Positions 9,653 to 18,975 of a stretch of DNA of 64,000 nt are shown piece after piece. Source of the stretch: Nocardioides houyundeii (GTDB lineage Bacteria > Actinomycetota > Actinomycetes > Propionibacteriales > Nocardioidaceae); assembly GCF_002865585.1 (NCBI RefSeq), contig NZ_CP025581.1, positions 744,001 through 808,000 on the forward strand. Reading direction: 5' to 3'. The first letter of the stretch is position 1. Every line of letters starts with the position of its first letter. The position numbers and the translations under genes are program-made. The notes under the pieces were generated by a model. The model saw only the letters and a program-made list of their open reading frames with translations, was not told the DNA's origin and did no database searches.

Positions 9653-11328
9653 CGAATCCGGAGATCGAGTACCGCCGGCTGGTGTCGGCCGACGCGGCGG
9701 CCATCCGGACCAGGGTGCAGACGCTCGAGGGCGTCATTCACGACCTCGCCGGGGTGCGTGAGGACCTGGCGCACGCCCAGCAGGTGCCGGTGTGGTCGGG
9801 CGCCGCGGCGACCGCCTTCGCCGGACGCATGGGAGCCCTGCGCCAGGGGCTGGCGACCAGCCGCTCGGGCGTGGTGCTGGCCCGGTACGCCCTGGAGGCG
9901 GCCGCCGGCGCCTACGAGACGGTCGAGTCGCACGCGGACCACTACATCGCCTTCTGGCGCAACCGCCCCGACGGAATGCCCGCGGTGATCGAGGAGCTCT
10001 TCGCACGGGTGGTCAACGGCTGCCTGCTCACGGTCGGGTCGACGTACAACCAGCAGCTCAGCGCCATCCGCGCCGTGCTGACCGGCGACGATCCCAGCCT
10101 GGACCAGCTCGACGAGGAGACCCGGAAGTGGGTGGAGGAGGGGCTGGCCAAGAACGAGAAGTGGCTGGCGGGCAACGACAGCGAGCTCGGGCCGCGCATC
10201 CCCAACACCGCCGCCAACGGCGGAGACCGCGGCTGGATCCCCCAGGGGCTCGGCTACGACCCCACCAGCGGCACCCTGCTGCAGGGCTACTACACCAAGG
10301 ACGACGAGGGCCACGGCAAGGACTCGTACCTGGCGCTCGTCGACGAGGTGACCGGCCGCGAGGTCGGCGAGGTCAAGCTGGGCGACTCCTACGTCGACGC
10401 CAACGGCAACCGCGTCAGCACCGACCACCCCAAGCATGCGGGCGGGGTGACGGTCGACGGGGACAAGGTCTACGTCACCGACAACGGCAAGGTGTTCACC
10501 TACTCCCTCGACGCCATCCGCAAGACGGGACCGGGGCAGACCGTGCCCCAGGAGAGGGCCCCGCAGTCCGGGATGGACGGCGGTTCCTACTCCGCGATCA
10601 AGGACGGCAAGCTCTACCTCGGTGACCACGAGGACAACAAGCTCTACGTCTACGAGCGGTCCGGGGGCGAGTGGGTCAAGGTCGAGACCATCGACACCCC
10701 GCCCAAGACCCAGGGTGTCCTGGTGCGCGAGGACGAGCTCGTCTTCAGCTCCTCCGCGGGCCGGCACCAGGACCACAGCCAGCTCGTCGTCCAGGACCAC
10801 GACGGCAACCGCAGCGAGCCCTACGAGCTGCCGAGCATGTCCCAGGGCGTGGTGGAGGTCGACGGCGAGCTGGTGGTGACCTACGAGTCCGGCGCCGGGG
10901 AGTTCGACAGCCCGTTGTCCAGGACGGCCGGGTGGTGGTGGGGCCGCGACGACTACCAGGACCTGTGGGGCAACCCGTTCATGACCCGCACCCCGCTCTC
11001 CGAGCTCGGCCTCGGCGAGGACTACGACGTGGAGCCCGGGACGCTGCAGCAGGCGGCCGGCGAGCTCTCCGGCCCGACCAGCGACCTCAAGGCCGCCGGC
11101 GCCGACCTGGACGCCGTCACCGTCCCCGGCCACCTGCTGGGCGAGGTGCCGCAGGCAGCGGTGCTCGCCGCCAGCGTCCGCACGCTGGTCGGGGCCGCGG
11201 CGGACAGCCTGCGGACCGGGGCCGCCGCGGTGGGTGCGGCCGCCGACCTGCTGGGCTCCGCCGCGCAGGACTACGCCCGGACCGACGAGGGCATCGGGGC
11301 GGCCTTCGTGCGGGGCACCCCGGACTGA
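9649..11328 (+). CDS. WxG / propeller / YxxxD protein, candidate type VII-secreted protein
   Basis: A 559-residue protein with three zones. Residues ~1-110 are helical with W49-S-G51 between helices, as in WXG100/ESX proteins. Residues ~180-440 contain repeated beta segments (YLALVDEVTGREVGEV, GGVTVDGDKVYVTDNGKVF, YSAIKDGKLYLGDHEDNKLYVY) like a propeller. The last ~80 residues are Ala-rich helices ending with Y542-A-R-T-D546, which fits the YxxxD/E export signal of mycobacterial type VII substrates. There is no Sec signal peptide. The GTG start overlaps the lipoprotein stop. No toxin domain or catalytic residues are evident. The export route is inferred from motifs only; no ESX core gene is in this window. 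Confidence 0.72.
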   Translation: MTNPEIEYRRLVSADAAAIRTRVQTLEGVIHDLAGVREDLAHAQQVPVWSGAAATAFAGRMGALRQGLATSRSGVVLARYALEAAAGAYETVESHADHYIAFWRNRPDGMPAVIEELFARVVNGCLLTVGSTYNQQLSAIRAVLTGDDPSLDQLDEETRKWVEEGLAKNEKWLAGNDSELGPRIPNTAANGGDRGWIPQGLGYDPTSGTLLQGYYTKDDEGHGKDSYLALVDEVTGREVGEVKLGDSYVDANGNRVSTDHPKHAGGVTVDGDKVYVTDNGKVFTYSLDAIRKTGPGQTVPQERAPQSGMDGGSYSAIKDGKLYLGDHEDNKLYVYERSGGEWVKVETIDTPPKTQGVLVREDELVFSSSAGRHQDHSQLVVQDHDGNRSEPYELPSMSQGVVEVDGELVVTYESGAGEFDSPLSRTAGWWWGRDDYQDLWGNPFMTRTPLSELGLGEDYDVEPGTLQQAAGELSGPTSDLKAAGADLDAVTVPGHLLGEVPQAAVLAASVRTLVGAAADSLRTGAAAVGAAADLLGSAAQDYARTDEGIGAAFVRGTPD

Positions 11329-11360
11329 GGCGCGCTCCGTCCCCGACGCCGGGGGACTGC

Positions 11361-14300
11361 TCAGACGTTGCGCCGGTACTGCCCGCCCACCTCGAAGAAC
11401 GCTTCGGTGACCTGCTGCAGCGAGCAGACCCGCGCGGCGTCCATCAGCACCGCGAAGACGTTGTCGCCCGAGATGGCCGCCTCCTTCAGCCGGGCCAGCG
11501 CGTGCTGGGCCTCCGCGCCGTGGGCGGCGTGGAACTCCCGGACCCGGCTCAGCTGTGACTCCTTCTCGGACTCGGTCGCGCGCGCCAGCTCGACGTCGGC
11601 GGGGGAGGCGTCGGAGTCGGGCTTGACGAAGGTGTTGACCCCGATGATGGGCAGCGAGCCGTCGTGCTTGCGGTGCTCGTAGCGCATCGACTCGTCCTGG
11701 ATCCGCCCCCGCTGGTAGCCGGTCTCCATCGCGCCCAGCACGCCGCCGCGCTCGTTGAGGGAGTCGAACTCCGCCAGCACCGCGGCCTCGACCAGGTCGG
11801 TGAGCTCGTCGATGACGAAGGAGCCCTGCAGCGGGTTCTCGTTCATCGCCAGGCCCCACTCGCGGTTGATGATCAGCTGGATCGCCAGCGCCCGGCGTAC
11901 CGACTCCTCGGTGGGGGTGGTGACGGCCTCGTCGTAGGCGTTGGTGTGCAGGCTGTTGGCGTTGTCGTAGATCGCGATCAGCGCCTGCAGGGTGGTGCGG
12001 ATGTCGTTGAAGTCCATCTCCTGGGCGTGCAGGGAGCGACCGGAGGTCTGCACGTGGTACTTCAGCTTCTGCGAGCGCTCCGCCGCGCCGTACTTCTCCT
12101 TCATCGTGATCGCCCAGATGCGGCGCGCCACCCGGCCCAGCACGGAGTACTCCGGGTCCATGCCGTTGGAGAAGAAGAACGACAGGTTGGGGGCGAAGTC
12201 GTCGATGTCCATGCCGCGCGCCAGGTAGGCCTCGACGTAGGTGAAGCCGTTGGCCAGAGTGAACGCGAGCTGGCTGATGGGGTTCGCCCCGGCCTCGGCG
12301 ATGTGGTAGCCGGAGATGGAGACGGAGTAGAAGTTGCGCACCTTCCGCGCGATGAACCACTCCTGGATGTCGGCCATCATCCGCAGGCTGAACTCGGTGG
12401 AGAACAGGCAGGTGTTCTGGCCCTGGTCCTCCTTGAGGATGTCGGCCTGCACGGTGCCGCGCACTCCTCCCAAGGCGTACGCCGACAGCTCGGCGCGCTC
12501 GGCCTCGTCGGGGTCGCGACCCTCGGTCTCGCGGAACCGCGCCACCTGCTGGTCGATGACGGTGTTGAGGAAGAAGGCCAGCACGGTCGGTGCCGGGCCG
12601 TTGATCGTCATCGAGACGCTGGTCGAGGGCGCGACCAGGTCGAAGCCGTCGAAGAGCGCCGCCATGTCCTCGACCGTGGCCACCGAGACGCCCGAGGTGC
12701 CCACCTTGCCGTAGACGTCGGGACGGGGGTCGGGGTCGCGGCCGTAGAGGGTGACCGAGTCGAACGCGGTGGAGAGCCGGGTGGCCTCGCCGTCGGCGGA
12801 GAGGATCTTGAACCGGCGGTTGGTGCGCGCCGGGTCGCCCTCGCCGGCGAACATCCGGGCCGGGTCCTCACCGTCCCGCTTGAACGGGAAGACGCCGGCG
12901 GTGAACGGGAAGAAGCCGGGCAGGTTCTCCCGGCGCCAGAAGCGCACCAGCTCGCCGTGGTCGGTGAAGCGCGGCAGGGAGACACGGGGGATCGGGTTGC
13001 CCGAGAGTGACTCGCGGGTCAGCGCGGTGCGCTGCTCCTTGCCGCGCACCGTCACCACCTGCTCAGTGCCGGAGTACGACGCCACGACAGCCGGCCACGC
13101 CGCGACCTGGTCGGCCACCTCGTGGGGGAGGTCCTTGCGCGCCTGTGCCAGGAGCTGGTCGACGCCTGACGCGCTGGTTGAGGAAGGACGAAGTCCTGTC
13201 TCGAAACCAGCCTCCACCAGCTCGCCCTTCACCAGCTCGAGCCGCTGCACCCGGCTGGCCGCCGCGGCGTACTCCTCGGTGCGGCGGTGGTAGTCGCGGA
13301 CGGTCTCGGCGATCTCGGCCAGGTAGCGGACCCGCTCGCCGGGCACCACCTGGCGGATCGTCGAGGAGTGACGCACCTCGACGCGGGGGAGCAGGCCCTC
13401 GGTGACGGCCAGCCCGGCCTCGGCCAGCTGGTCGCGCAGGTGCTGGTAGAGCGCGGTCACGCCGTCGTCGTTGAAGGTGGCGGCGCTGGTGCCGAAGACC
13501 GGCATCTCGTCGGCAGTCTGGGAGAAGGCCTCGCGGTTGCGCACCAGCTGGCGGCCGACGTCGCGCAGCGCGTCCTTGGCGCCGCGGCGCTCGAACTTGT
13601 TGATCGCCACGGTGTCGGCGAAGTCGAGCATGTCGATCTTCTCCAGCTGGGACGCGGCGCCGAACTCGGGCGTCATCACGTACAGCGAGCGGTCCACGAA
13701 GGGCACGATCGCGGCGTCGCCCTGGCCGATGCCGGGGGTCTCCACCACGACCAGGTCGAAGCCGGCCGCCTTCATCACGTCGATCACGTCGGCCAGGTGC
13801 TCGGGCACCTCGTGGGCGCCCCGGGTGGCGAGGCTGCGGAAGAAGGTGCGCTCGCCGTCCAGGGCGTTGGCCCGGATCCGGTCGCCCAGCAGCGCGCCCC
13901 CGCCCTTGCGGCGGGTGGGGTCGACCGCGACCACCGCGATCCGCAGCTTGTCCTGCTGGTCGATCCGGAAGCGCCGGACCAGCTCGTCGGTGAGGCTGGA
14001 CTTGCCGGAGCCGCCGGTGCCGGTGATGCCCAGCACCGGGGTGCCGGTGGCCGCGGCGGCCGTCCGGATCCGGGTCAGCGTCTGCTCGTCCAGCTGGCCG
14101 GTCTCCGCACCGGTCAGGGCGCGGGCGATCGCCGGGCGGTCGCCGGCCAGCACCGCCTCGACGTCTGCCTGGCGCTGGGTCCAGGGGTCGAAGTCGCAGT
14201 CGGCGACCACCGAGTTGACCATCCCCACCAGACCCATGCGCTGGCCGTCCTCGGGGGAGAAGATCCGCACGCCGGCCGCGCGCAGCCGCTCGATCTCCTG

Positions 14301-14615
14301 CGGCACGATCACCCCGCCACCGCCCCCGACGACCTTGACGTGGTCCGCCCCCGCGGCGCGCAGCGACTCGGTGAGGTACTCGAAGTACTCCACGTGCCCG
14401 CCCTGGTAGGAGGAGACGGCCACGCCCTGCACGTCCTCCTCGAGCGCGGCGGCCACGACCTCGGCCACCGAGCGGTTGTGACCGAGGTGGATGACCTCGC
14501 AGCCCTGGCTCTGGAAGATCCGCCGCATGATGTTGATGGAGGCGTCGTGGCCGTCGAACAGCGCTGAGGCGGTCACCAGGCGAACCGGGTTGCGGGGCAC
14601 GTGGAGCTCGCTCAT
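11361..14615 (-). CDS. icmF: Fused isobutyryl-CoA mutase IcmF
   Basis: A 1084-residue three-part enzyme. Residues ~12-145 are the B12-binding domain (LFDGHDASINIMRR, then GGGGGVIVPQEI). Residues ~190-420 are a MeaB-like GTPase chaperone with Walker A GTGGSGKSS near 199-207 and ETPGIGQGD. Residues ~560-1084 are the mutase barrel (TLYGRDPDPRPDVYGKVGTSG, then NFYSVSISGYHIAEAGANP). IcmF interconverts isobutyryl-CoA and n-butyryl-CoA using adenosylcobalamin, with GTPase-aided cofactor loading; some members also act on isovaleryl- and pivalyl-CoA. Length matches the family. A short palindromic repeat is embedded in frame at residues ~469-481 (13173-13211). The start has AAGG upstream and two palindromic operator-like sites lie just before it. 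Confidence 0.95.
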   Translation of the reverse strand: MSELHVPRNPVRLVTASALFDGHDASINIMRRIFQSQGCEVIHLGHNRSVAEVVAAALEEDVQGVAVSSYQGGHVEYFEYLTESLRAAGADHVKVVGGGGGVIVPQEIERLRAAGVRIFSPEDGQRMGLVGMVNSVVADCDFDPWTQRQADVEAVLAGDRPAIARALTGAETGQLDEQTLTRIRTAAAATGTPVLGITGTGGSGKSSLTDELVRRFRIDQQDKLRIAVVAVDPTRRKGGGALLGDRIRANALDGERTFFRSLATRGAHEVPEHLADVIDVMKAAGFDLVVVETPGIGQGDAAIVPFVDRSLYVMTPEFGAASQLEKIDMLDFADTVAINKFERRGAKDALRDVGRQLVRNREAFSQTADEMPVFGTSAATFNDDGVTALYQHLRDQLAEAGLAVTEGLLPRVEVRHSSTIRQVVPGERVRYLAEIAETVRDYHRRTEEYAAAASRVQRLELVKGELVEAGFETGLRPSSTSASGVDQLLAQARKDLPHEVADQVAAWPAVVASYSGTEQVVTVRGKEQRTALTRESLSGNPIPRVSLPRFTDHGELVRFWRRENLPGFFPFTAGVFPFKRDGEDPARMFAGEGDPARTNRRFKILSADGEATRLSTAFDSVTLYGRDPDPRPDVYGKVGTSGVSVATVEDMAALFDGFDLVAPSTSVSMTINGPAPTVLAFFLNTVIDQQVARFRETEGRDPDEAERAELSAYALGGVRGTVQADILKEDQGQNTCLFSTEFSLRMMADIQEWFIARKVRNFYSVSISGYHIAEAGANPISQLAFTLANGFTYVEAYLARGMDIDDFAPNLSFFFSNGMDPEYSVLGRVARRIWAITMKEKYGAAERSQKLKYHVQTSGRSLHAQEMDFNDIRTTLQALIAIYDNANSLHTNAYDEAVTTPTEESVRRALAIQLIINREWGLAMNENPLQGSFVIDELTDLVEAAVLAEFDSLNERGGVLGAMETGYQRGRIQDESMRYEHRKHDGSLPIIGVNTFVKPDSDASPADVELARATESEKESQLSRVREFHAAHGAEAQHALARLKEAAISGDNVFAVLMDAARVCSLQQVTEAFFEVGGQYRRNV
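13173..13211. repeat. Palindromic REP-like repeat inside icmF
   Basis: A 39-bp imperfect palindrome beginning GCTGGTTGAGGAAGGAC and ending GTCTCGAAACCAGC, with a short GAAGTCCT centre. It encodes about 13 residues (GFETGLRPSSTSA) in a linker of IcmF without breaking the frame. I associate this GGTTGAG...CTCGAAACC pattern with short repeats scattered through Nocardioides genomes; that identity is from memory. Confidence 0.6.
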
Positions 14616-14636
14616 GAGGCAGCCTTCGATAAGTAG

Positions 14637-14675
14637 TAGGACGTCCTAGGAGTTTTATAGTAGGACGTCCTACTA
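14637..14675. promoter_or_regulatory. Two tandem palindromic operators upstream of icmF
   Basis: Two copies of the 12-bp core TAGGACGTCCTA, at 14637-14648 and 14661-14672, centres 24 bp apart. The second sits in a perfect 18-bp palindrome, TAGTAGGACGTCCTACTA (14658-14675); the first shares its left half TAGTAGGAC. They lie 22-60 bp upstream of the icmF start, the right place for a dimeric repressor, probably TetR or MarR type. The regulator is not identified. Confidence 0.7.
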
Positions 14676-14740
14676 AATCCCGGAAGGGGGCACCCGGAGC
14701 GCCGGTCCAGTCGGCTTCGCCGCTGTCGTAGTTTGGGGGG

Positions 14741-15358
14741 ATGGTGACGCGTCCCTACGACCCGCGCCCGCGTCGCCCGTGGCGCGAGGCGGCGCTGGTC
14801 AGCGCCGGCTTCGTGGCGCTGCTGTGGCTGATCGAGCTGCTCGACACCGGCCTGAACAACCGGCTGGACCGCGAGGGGATCCGCCCGGGCAGCCCCGACG
14901 GGCTCAGCGGCGTGCTGTTCGCGCCCCTGCTGCACGTCGGCTTCGACCACCTGGCCGCCAACACCGTGCCGCTGCTGGTCCTCGGCTTCCTGATCCTGCT
15001 CTCCGGCGTGGGCCAGTGGCTCGCGGTCACCGCGACGGTGTGGATCATCGGTGGGCTGGGGACCTGGCTCCTCGGTGGAGCCGGGACGGTCCACCTCGGG
15101 GCCTCCCTGCTCGTCTTCGGGTGGCTGGCCTTCCTGCTGGTGCGCGGGATCTTCACCCGCCGTCCCGGTCAGATCGCGCTCGGCGTGCTCCTCTTCCTCG
15201 TCTACGGCAGCCTGCTGTGGGGCGTGCTGCCCGGCCAGCCGGGCGTCTCCTGGCAGGGGCACCTCTTCGGCGCCCTCGGCGGTCTGCTCGCGGCGTGGTG
15301 GCTCAGGCCGTCACGACTGGGACGGATCGGCGTCGGCCAGTCGCCGTACCGCGGGTAG
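14741..15358 (+). CDS. Rhomboid-family intramembrane serine protease
   Basis: A 205-residue membrane protein with about six membrane segments. It has the rhomboid features HVGFDHLAANTVPLLVLG (the conserved HxxxN), HLGASLLVFGW with the nucleophile Ser in a GxS context (Leu replaces the usual Gly after Ser), and the catalytic His in WQGHLFGALGG. Rhomboids cut transmembrane substrates within the bilayer. The ATG at 14741 has only a weak purine-rich leader. Its last 48 bp overlap the 3' end of the convergent TetR gene. The substrate is unknown; it is divergent from icmF and probably unrelated. Confidence 0.85.
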   Translation: MVTRPYDPRPRRPWREAALVSAGFVALLWLIELLDTGLNNRLDREGIRPGSPDGLSGVLFAPLLHVGFDHLAANTVPLLVLGFLILLSGVGQWLAVTATVWIIGGLGTWLLGGAGTVHLGASLLVFGWLAFLLVRGIFTRRPGQIALGVLLFLVYGSLLWGVLPGQPGVSWQGHLFGALGGLLAAWWLRPSRLGRIGVGQSPYRG

Positions 15359-15985
15359 CAGCCGCTCCAGCGCAGGCAGGGCGGACCGCGCCGCGTCGAC
15401 GGCGAGGGCGTCCGGAGCCCCGTCGGTGCCGGTGCGCCGCAGCGGCTCGGTGGCCCGGCGCAGCGCGCGGTCGAAGTCCCGCACCGGGTCGGTGCCCTCG
15501 CCCCGCAGCCAGCAGCGCAGCACGTGGTTGTGCGCGGTCACCACGGCCGCCCCCACCAGCTCGGCCTCCAGGTCGCGGTCCGGCACGTCGGGCAGCCCGG
15601 CGTGGATCGCGGCCCGGAAGGCGCGCTGGTAGGCCCGCTGGCCGGCGTACTCCCGGGCGCGCACCGCCGGCACCGCCGAGACGAGGCGGTAGCGGGCGCG
15701 GGCCAGCTCGCCCTCGGTGAGGTAGTGGTCCAGCACGATCCGGGCGGCCTCGGTGACCCGGACGTCGAGCGGCTCGGGCTCCGGCCGGGTGAGGCGCTCG
15801 GTGACCTGGTCCAGCAGCGTGGCCTGGTCGGGGAGGACCGCCTCCTCCTTGGACCGGAAGTGCCGGAAGAAGGTGGTGCGGCCCACGCCCGCGCGCTCGA
15901 CCACGTCCTCGATGGTGGTCTGGTCGAAGCCGCGCTCCTCGAACAGGGAGAGGGCGGCCTCCGAGATGCGTTCGCGTGCCGTCAT
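15311..15985 (-). CDS. TetR-family regulator, likely of the adjacent beta-oxidation genes
   Basis: A 224-residue TetR protein. The N-terminal helix-turn-helix is clear: ERISEAALSLFEERGFDQTT, then IEDVVERAGVGRTTFFRHFRSKEE at residues ~20-50. The C-terminal ligand domain is not diagnostic. It is divergent from the 3-hydroxyacyl-CoA dehydrogenase gene at 16065, and the 79-bp space between them contains a perfect 17-bp palindrome with a partial second copy. By position it probably represses itself and the beta-oxidation genes, with an acyl-CoA as a plausible inducer (inference). Confidence 0.88.
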   Translation of the reverse strand: MTARERISEAALSLFEERGFDQTTIEDVVERAGVGRTTFFRHFRSKEEAVLPDQATLLDQVTERLTRPEPEPLDVRVTEAARIVLDHYLTEGELARARYRLVSAVPAVRAREYAGQRAYQRAFRAAIHAGLPDVPDRDLEAELVGAAVVTAHNHVLRCWLRGEGTDPVRDFDRALRRATEPLRRTGTDGAPDALAVDAARSALPALERLLPAVRRLADADPSQS

Positions 15986-16011
15986 GCGACCCCCAGGAGT
16001 TCTGCTACTCG

Positions 16012-16050
16012 ACGGTACTAAGTACCGTTTGCAACGGTACTGAGTCCCAG
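16012..16050. promoter_or_regulatory. TetR-type operator pair between tetR and the beta-oxidation genes
   Basis: Perfect palindrome ACGGTACTAAGTACCGT at 16012-16028 (8-bp arms around one A), followed by a degenerate copy, ACGGTACTGAGTCCCAG, at 16034-16050, 22 bp downstream and matching at 13 of 17 positions. Both lie between the divergent starts at 15985 and 16065. Confidence 0.72.
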
Positions 16051-16064
16051 AGAAGAGAGCAAAC

Positions 16065-16910
16065 ATGCAGAACGTCGGAGTTGTCGGGTGTGGACTGATG
16101 GGTGCGGGCATCGCGGAGGTCTCCGCGCGCGCCGGACTGGACGTGGTGGTCGCCGAGTCGAGCCAGGGCGCTGCCGACGCCGGACGCAGCCGCCTGGAGA
16201 AGTCGCTGACCCGGGCCGAGGCCAAGGGCAAGATCGACTCCGCGGCCGCCGTGCTGGAGCGGATCCGGGTCGTCACCGACCTCGGTGAGCTCGCCGACCG
16301 CGACATCGTGATCGAGGCGATCGTGGAGGACGAGGACGCCAAGACCGGCCTGTTCCGGTCCCTGGACCAGATCGTCACCCGCCCCGAGGCGATCCTGGCC
16401 TCCAACACCTCCTCGATCCCGATCATGAAGCTGGGCGTGGTCACCTCCCGTCCCGAGAACGTCATCGGCGTCCACTTCTTCAACCCCGTCCCGGTCCTCC
16501 AGCTGGTCGAGCTGGTGCCGAGCCTGCTCACCGCCGACGACACCACCGCCCGGGCCCGGGCGTTCGTGGAGGGCCAGCTCGGCAAGCAGGCCATCGACTG
16601 CCAGGACCGTGCCGGCTTCGTGGTCAACGCGCTGCTGATCCCGTTCGTGCTCTCCGCCATCCGGATGCTGGAGTCCGGCTTCGCCACTGCCGAGGACATC
16701 GACCGCGGCCTGGTGCTGGGGGCGGCCCACCCGCAGGGCCCACTGGCCCTGGCCGACCTGATCGGACTCGACACCACCAAGGCGGTCGCGGAGTCGCTTT
16801 ACGAGGAGTTCAAGGAGCCGCTGTACGCCGCTCCGCCGCTGTTGGCCAGAATGGTCGACGCCGGCCTGCTCGGGCGCAAGACCGGTCGCGGTTTCTACAC
16901 CTACGCCTGA
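16065..16910 (+). CDS. 3-hydroxybutyryl-CoA dehydrogenase
   Basis: A 281-residue NAD(P)-dependent dehydrogenase of the 3-hydroxyacyl-CoA dehydrogenase family. The N-terminal Rossmann motif is VGVVGCGLMGAGIAEVSARAG; the catalytic His lies in NVIGVHFFNPVPVLQLVE; the C-terminal helical domain ends LLGRKTGRGFYTYA, as in PaaH/HbdA proteins. It oxidises 3-hydroxyacyl-CoA to 3-oxoacyl-CoA. GAGAAGAG precedes the ATG. It is followed by a thiolase and two crotonases in the same direction, so the cluster encodes a nearly complete beta-oxidation or butanoyl-CoA cycle. Confidence 0.92.
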   Translation: MQNVGVVGCGLMGAGIAEVSARAGLDVVVAESSQGAADAGRSRLEKSLTRAEAKGKIDSAAAVLERIRVVTDLGELADRDIVIEAIVEDEDAKTGLFRSLDQIVTRPEAILASNTSSIPIMKLGVVTSRPENVIGVHFFNPVPVLQLVELVPSLLTADDTTARARAFVEGQLGKQAIDCQDRAGFVVNALLIPFVLSAIRMLESGFATAEDIDRGLVLGAAHPQGPLALADLIGLDTTKAVAESLYEEFKEPLYAAPPLLARMVDAGLLGRKTGRGFYTYA

Positions 16911-16931
16911 CCCGTTTACGCCTGACCCGTT
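16902..16931 (+). repeat. 15-bp tandem duplication over the dehydrogenase stop codon
   Basis: TACGCCTGACCCGTT occurs twice head to tail (16902-16916 and 16917-16931); the first copy contains the last two codons and the TGA stop. A third partial copy, TACGCCTGA, is at 16968-16976, so the stop context is repeated ahead of the thiolase gene. Confidence 0.8.
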
Positions 16932-16987
16932 CGTCGCCTGGCCCTCACGTCCGGCGCGACGCCGACCTACGCCTGAAAGGGCCGAAG

Positions 16988-18165
<1,178 letters not shown>

Positions 18166-18166
<1 letters not shown>

Positions 18167-18924
18167 TGGCCGACGTCGAGCTGGTGACCTACGCGGTCGA
18201 CGGGGGAGTCGCGCACCTGGGGCTGAACCGCCCCGGGGTCGCGAACACGTTCGACCTGCCGACCGCGCAGGCCTTCGCCGAGGCCGTCCGGCGCGCCGGG
18301 GCGGACCAGGACGTGCGCGCGGTGCTGGTCACCGGCGCCGGTCCCCGGTTCTGCGCCGGCGGCGACGTGGCCTCGTTCGTCGCGGCCGACGACCGGGCGG
18401 CGTACCTGCACGAGCTCGCGCTGGAGCTCGATGTCGCCCTGCAGGCGCTGGCGGCGCTGCCCAAGCCCGTGGTCGCAGCCGTGCAGGGCGCGGTCGCCGG
18501 CGCCGGGCTGGCCCTGATGCTCAGCTGCGACGTGATCGTCGCGGCCGAGGGCACCAAGTTCGTCTTCGCCTACCCCGGCATCGGGCTCACCCCCGACTGC
18601 GGCGTCTCCTACCTGCTGCCGCGGGCCGTCGGCCAGCAGCGGGCGCTGGGCTTCGCGCTCAGCGGGCGGCCGATCACCGCCGAGGTGGCCCTCGACTGGG
18701 GCCTGGTCACCGAGGTTGCGGCCGACGCCGCGGCCCGTGCCACCGAGGTCGTCGCCGGCCTCGCCGCGGGTCCGGCGGTCGCGCTGGGCCAGGCCCGCCG
18801 GCTGCTCCGGGCCGGCTGGGAGCTGGACCGGGCCGCGGTCGGGGCCGAGGAGGCCCGCACCATCAGCGCCAGCGTCACCGGCCCCGAGGCCACCGAGCTG
18901 ATCGCGCGCTTCGTGGCACGCTGA
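18166..18924 (+). CDS. Enoyl-CoA hydratase/isomerase (crotonase) family protein
   Basis: A 252-residue crotonase. It has the oxyanion-hole motifs GPRFCAGGDVASF and VAAVQGAVAGAGLALMLSCD, then FAYPGIGLTPDCGVSYLLPR. The residues equivalent to the hydratase glutamates are not both evident (one position is Asp in TPDCG), so it may be an isomerase or other crotonase rather than a classical hydratase. The ATG at 18166 follows GGAGGATCTG and overlaps the thiolase stop by one base. Confidence 0.88.
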
Positions 18925-18975
18925 GCCCCAGCCGCCGATCCCAACCCCGCACCGATCTCACCCCGAGGAGCACCC

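Noticed and set aside
16902..16976. Idea that the TACGCCTGA repeats form a stop-codon readthrough element
   Set aside because: No open frame continues past the stop into the thiolase gene, and a normal start and ribosome binding site precede it.
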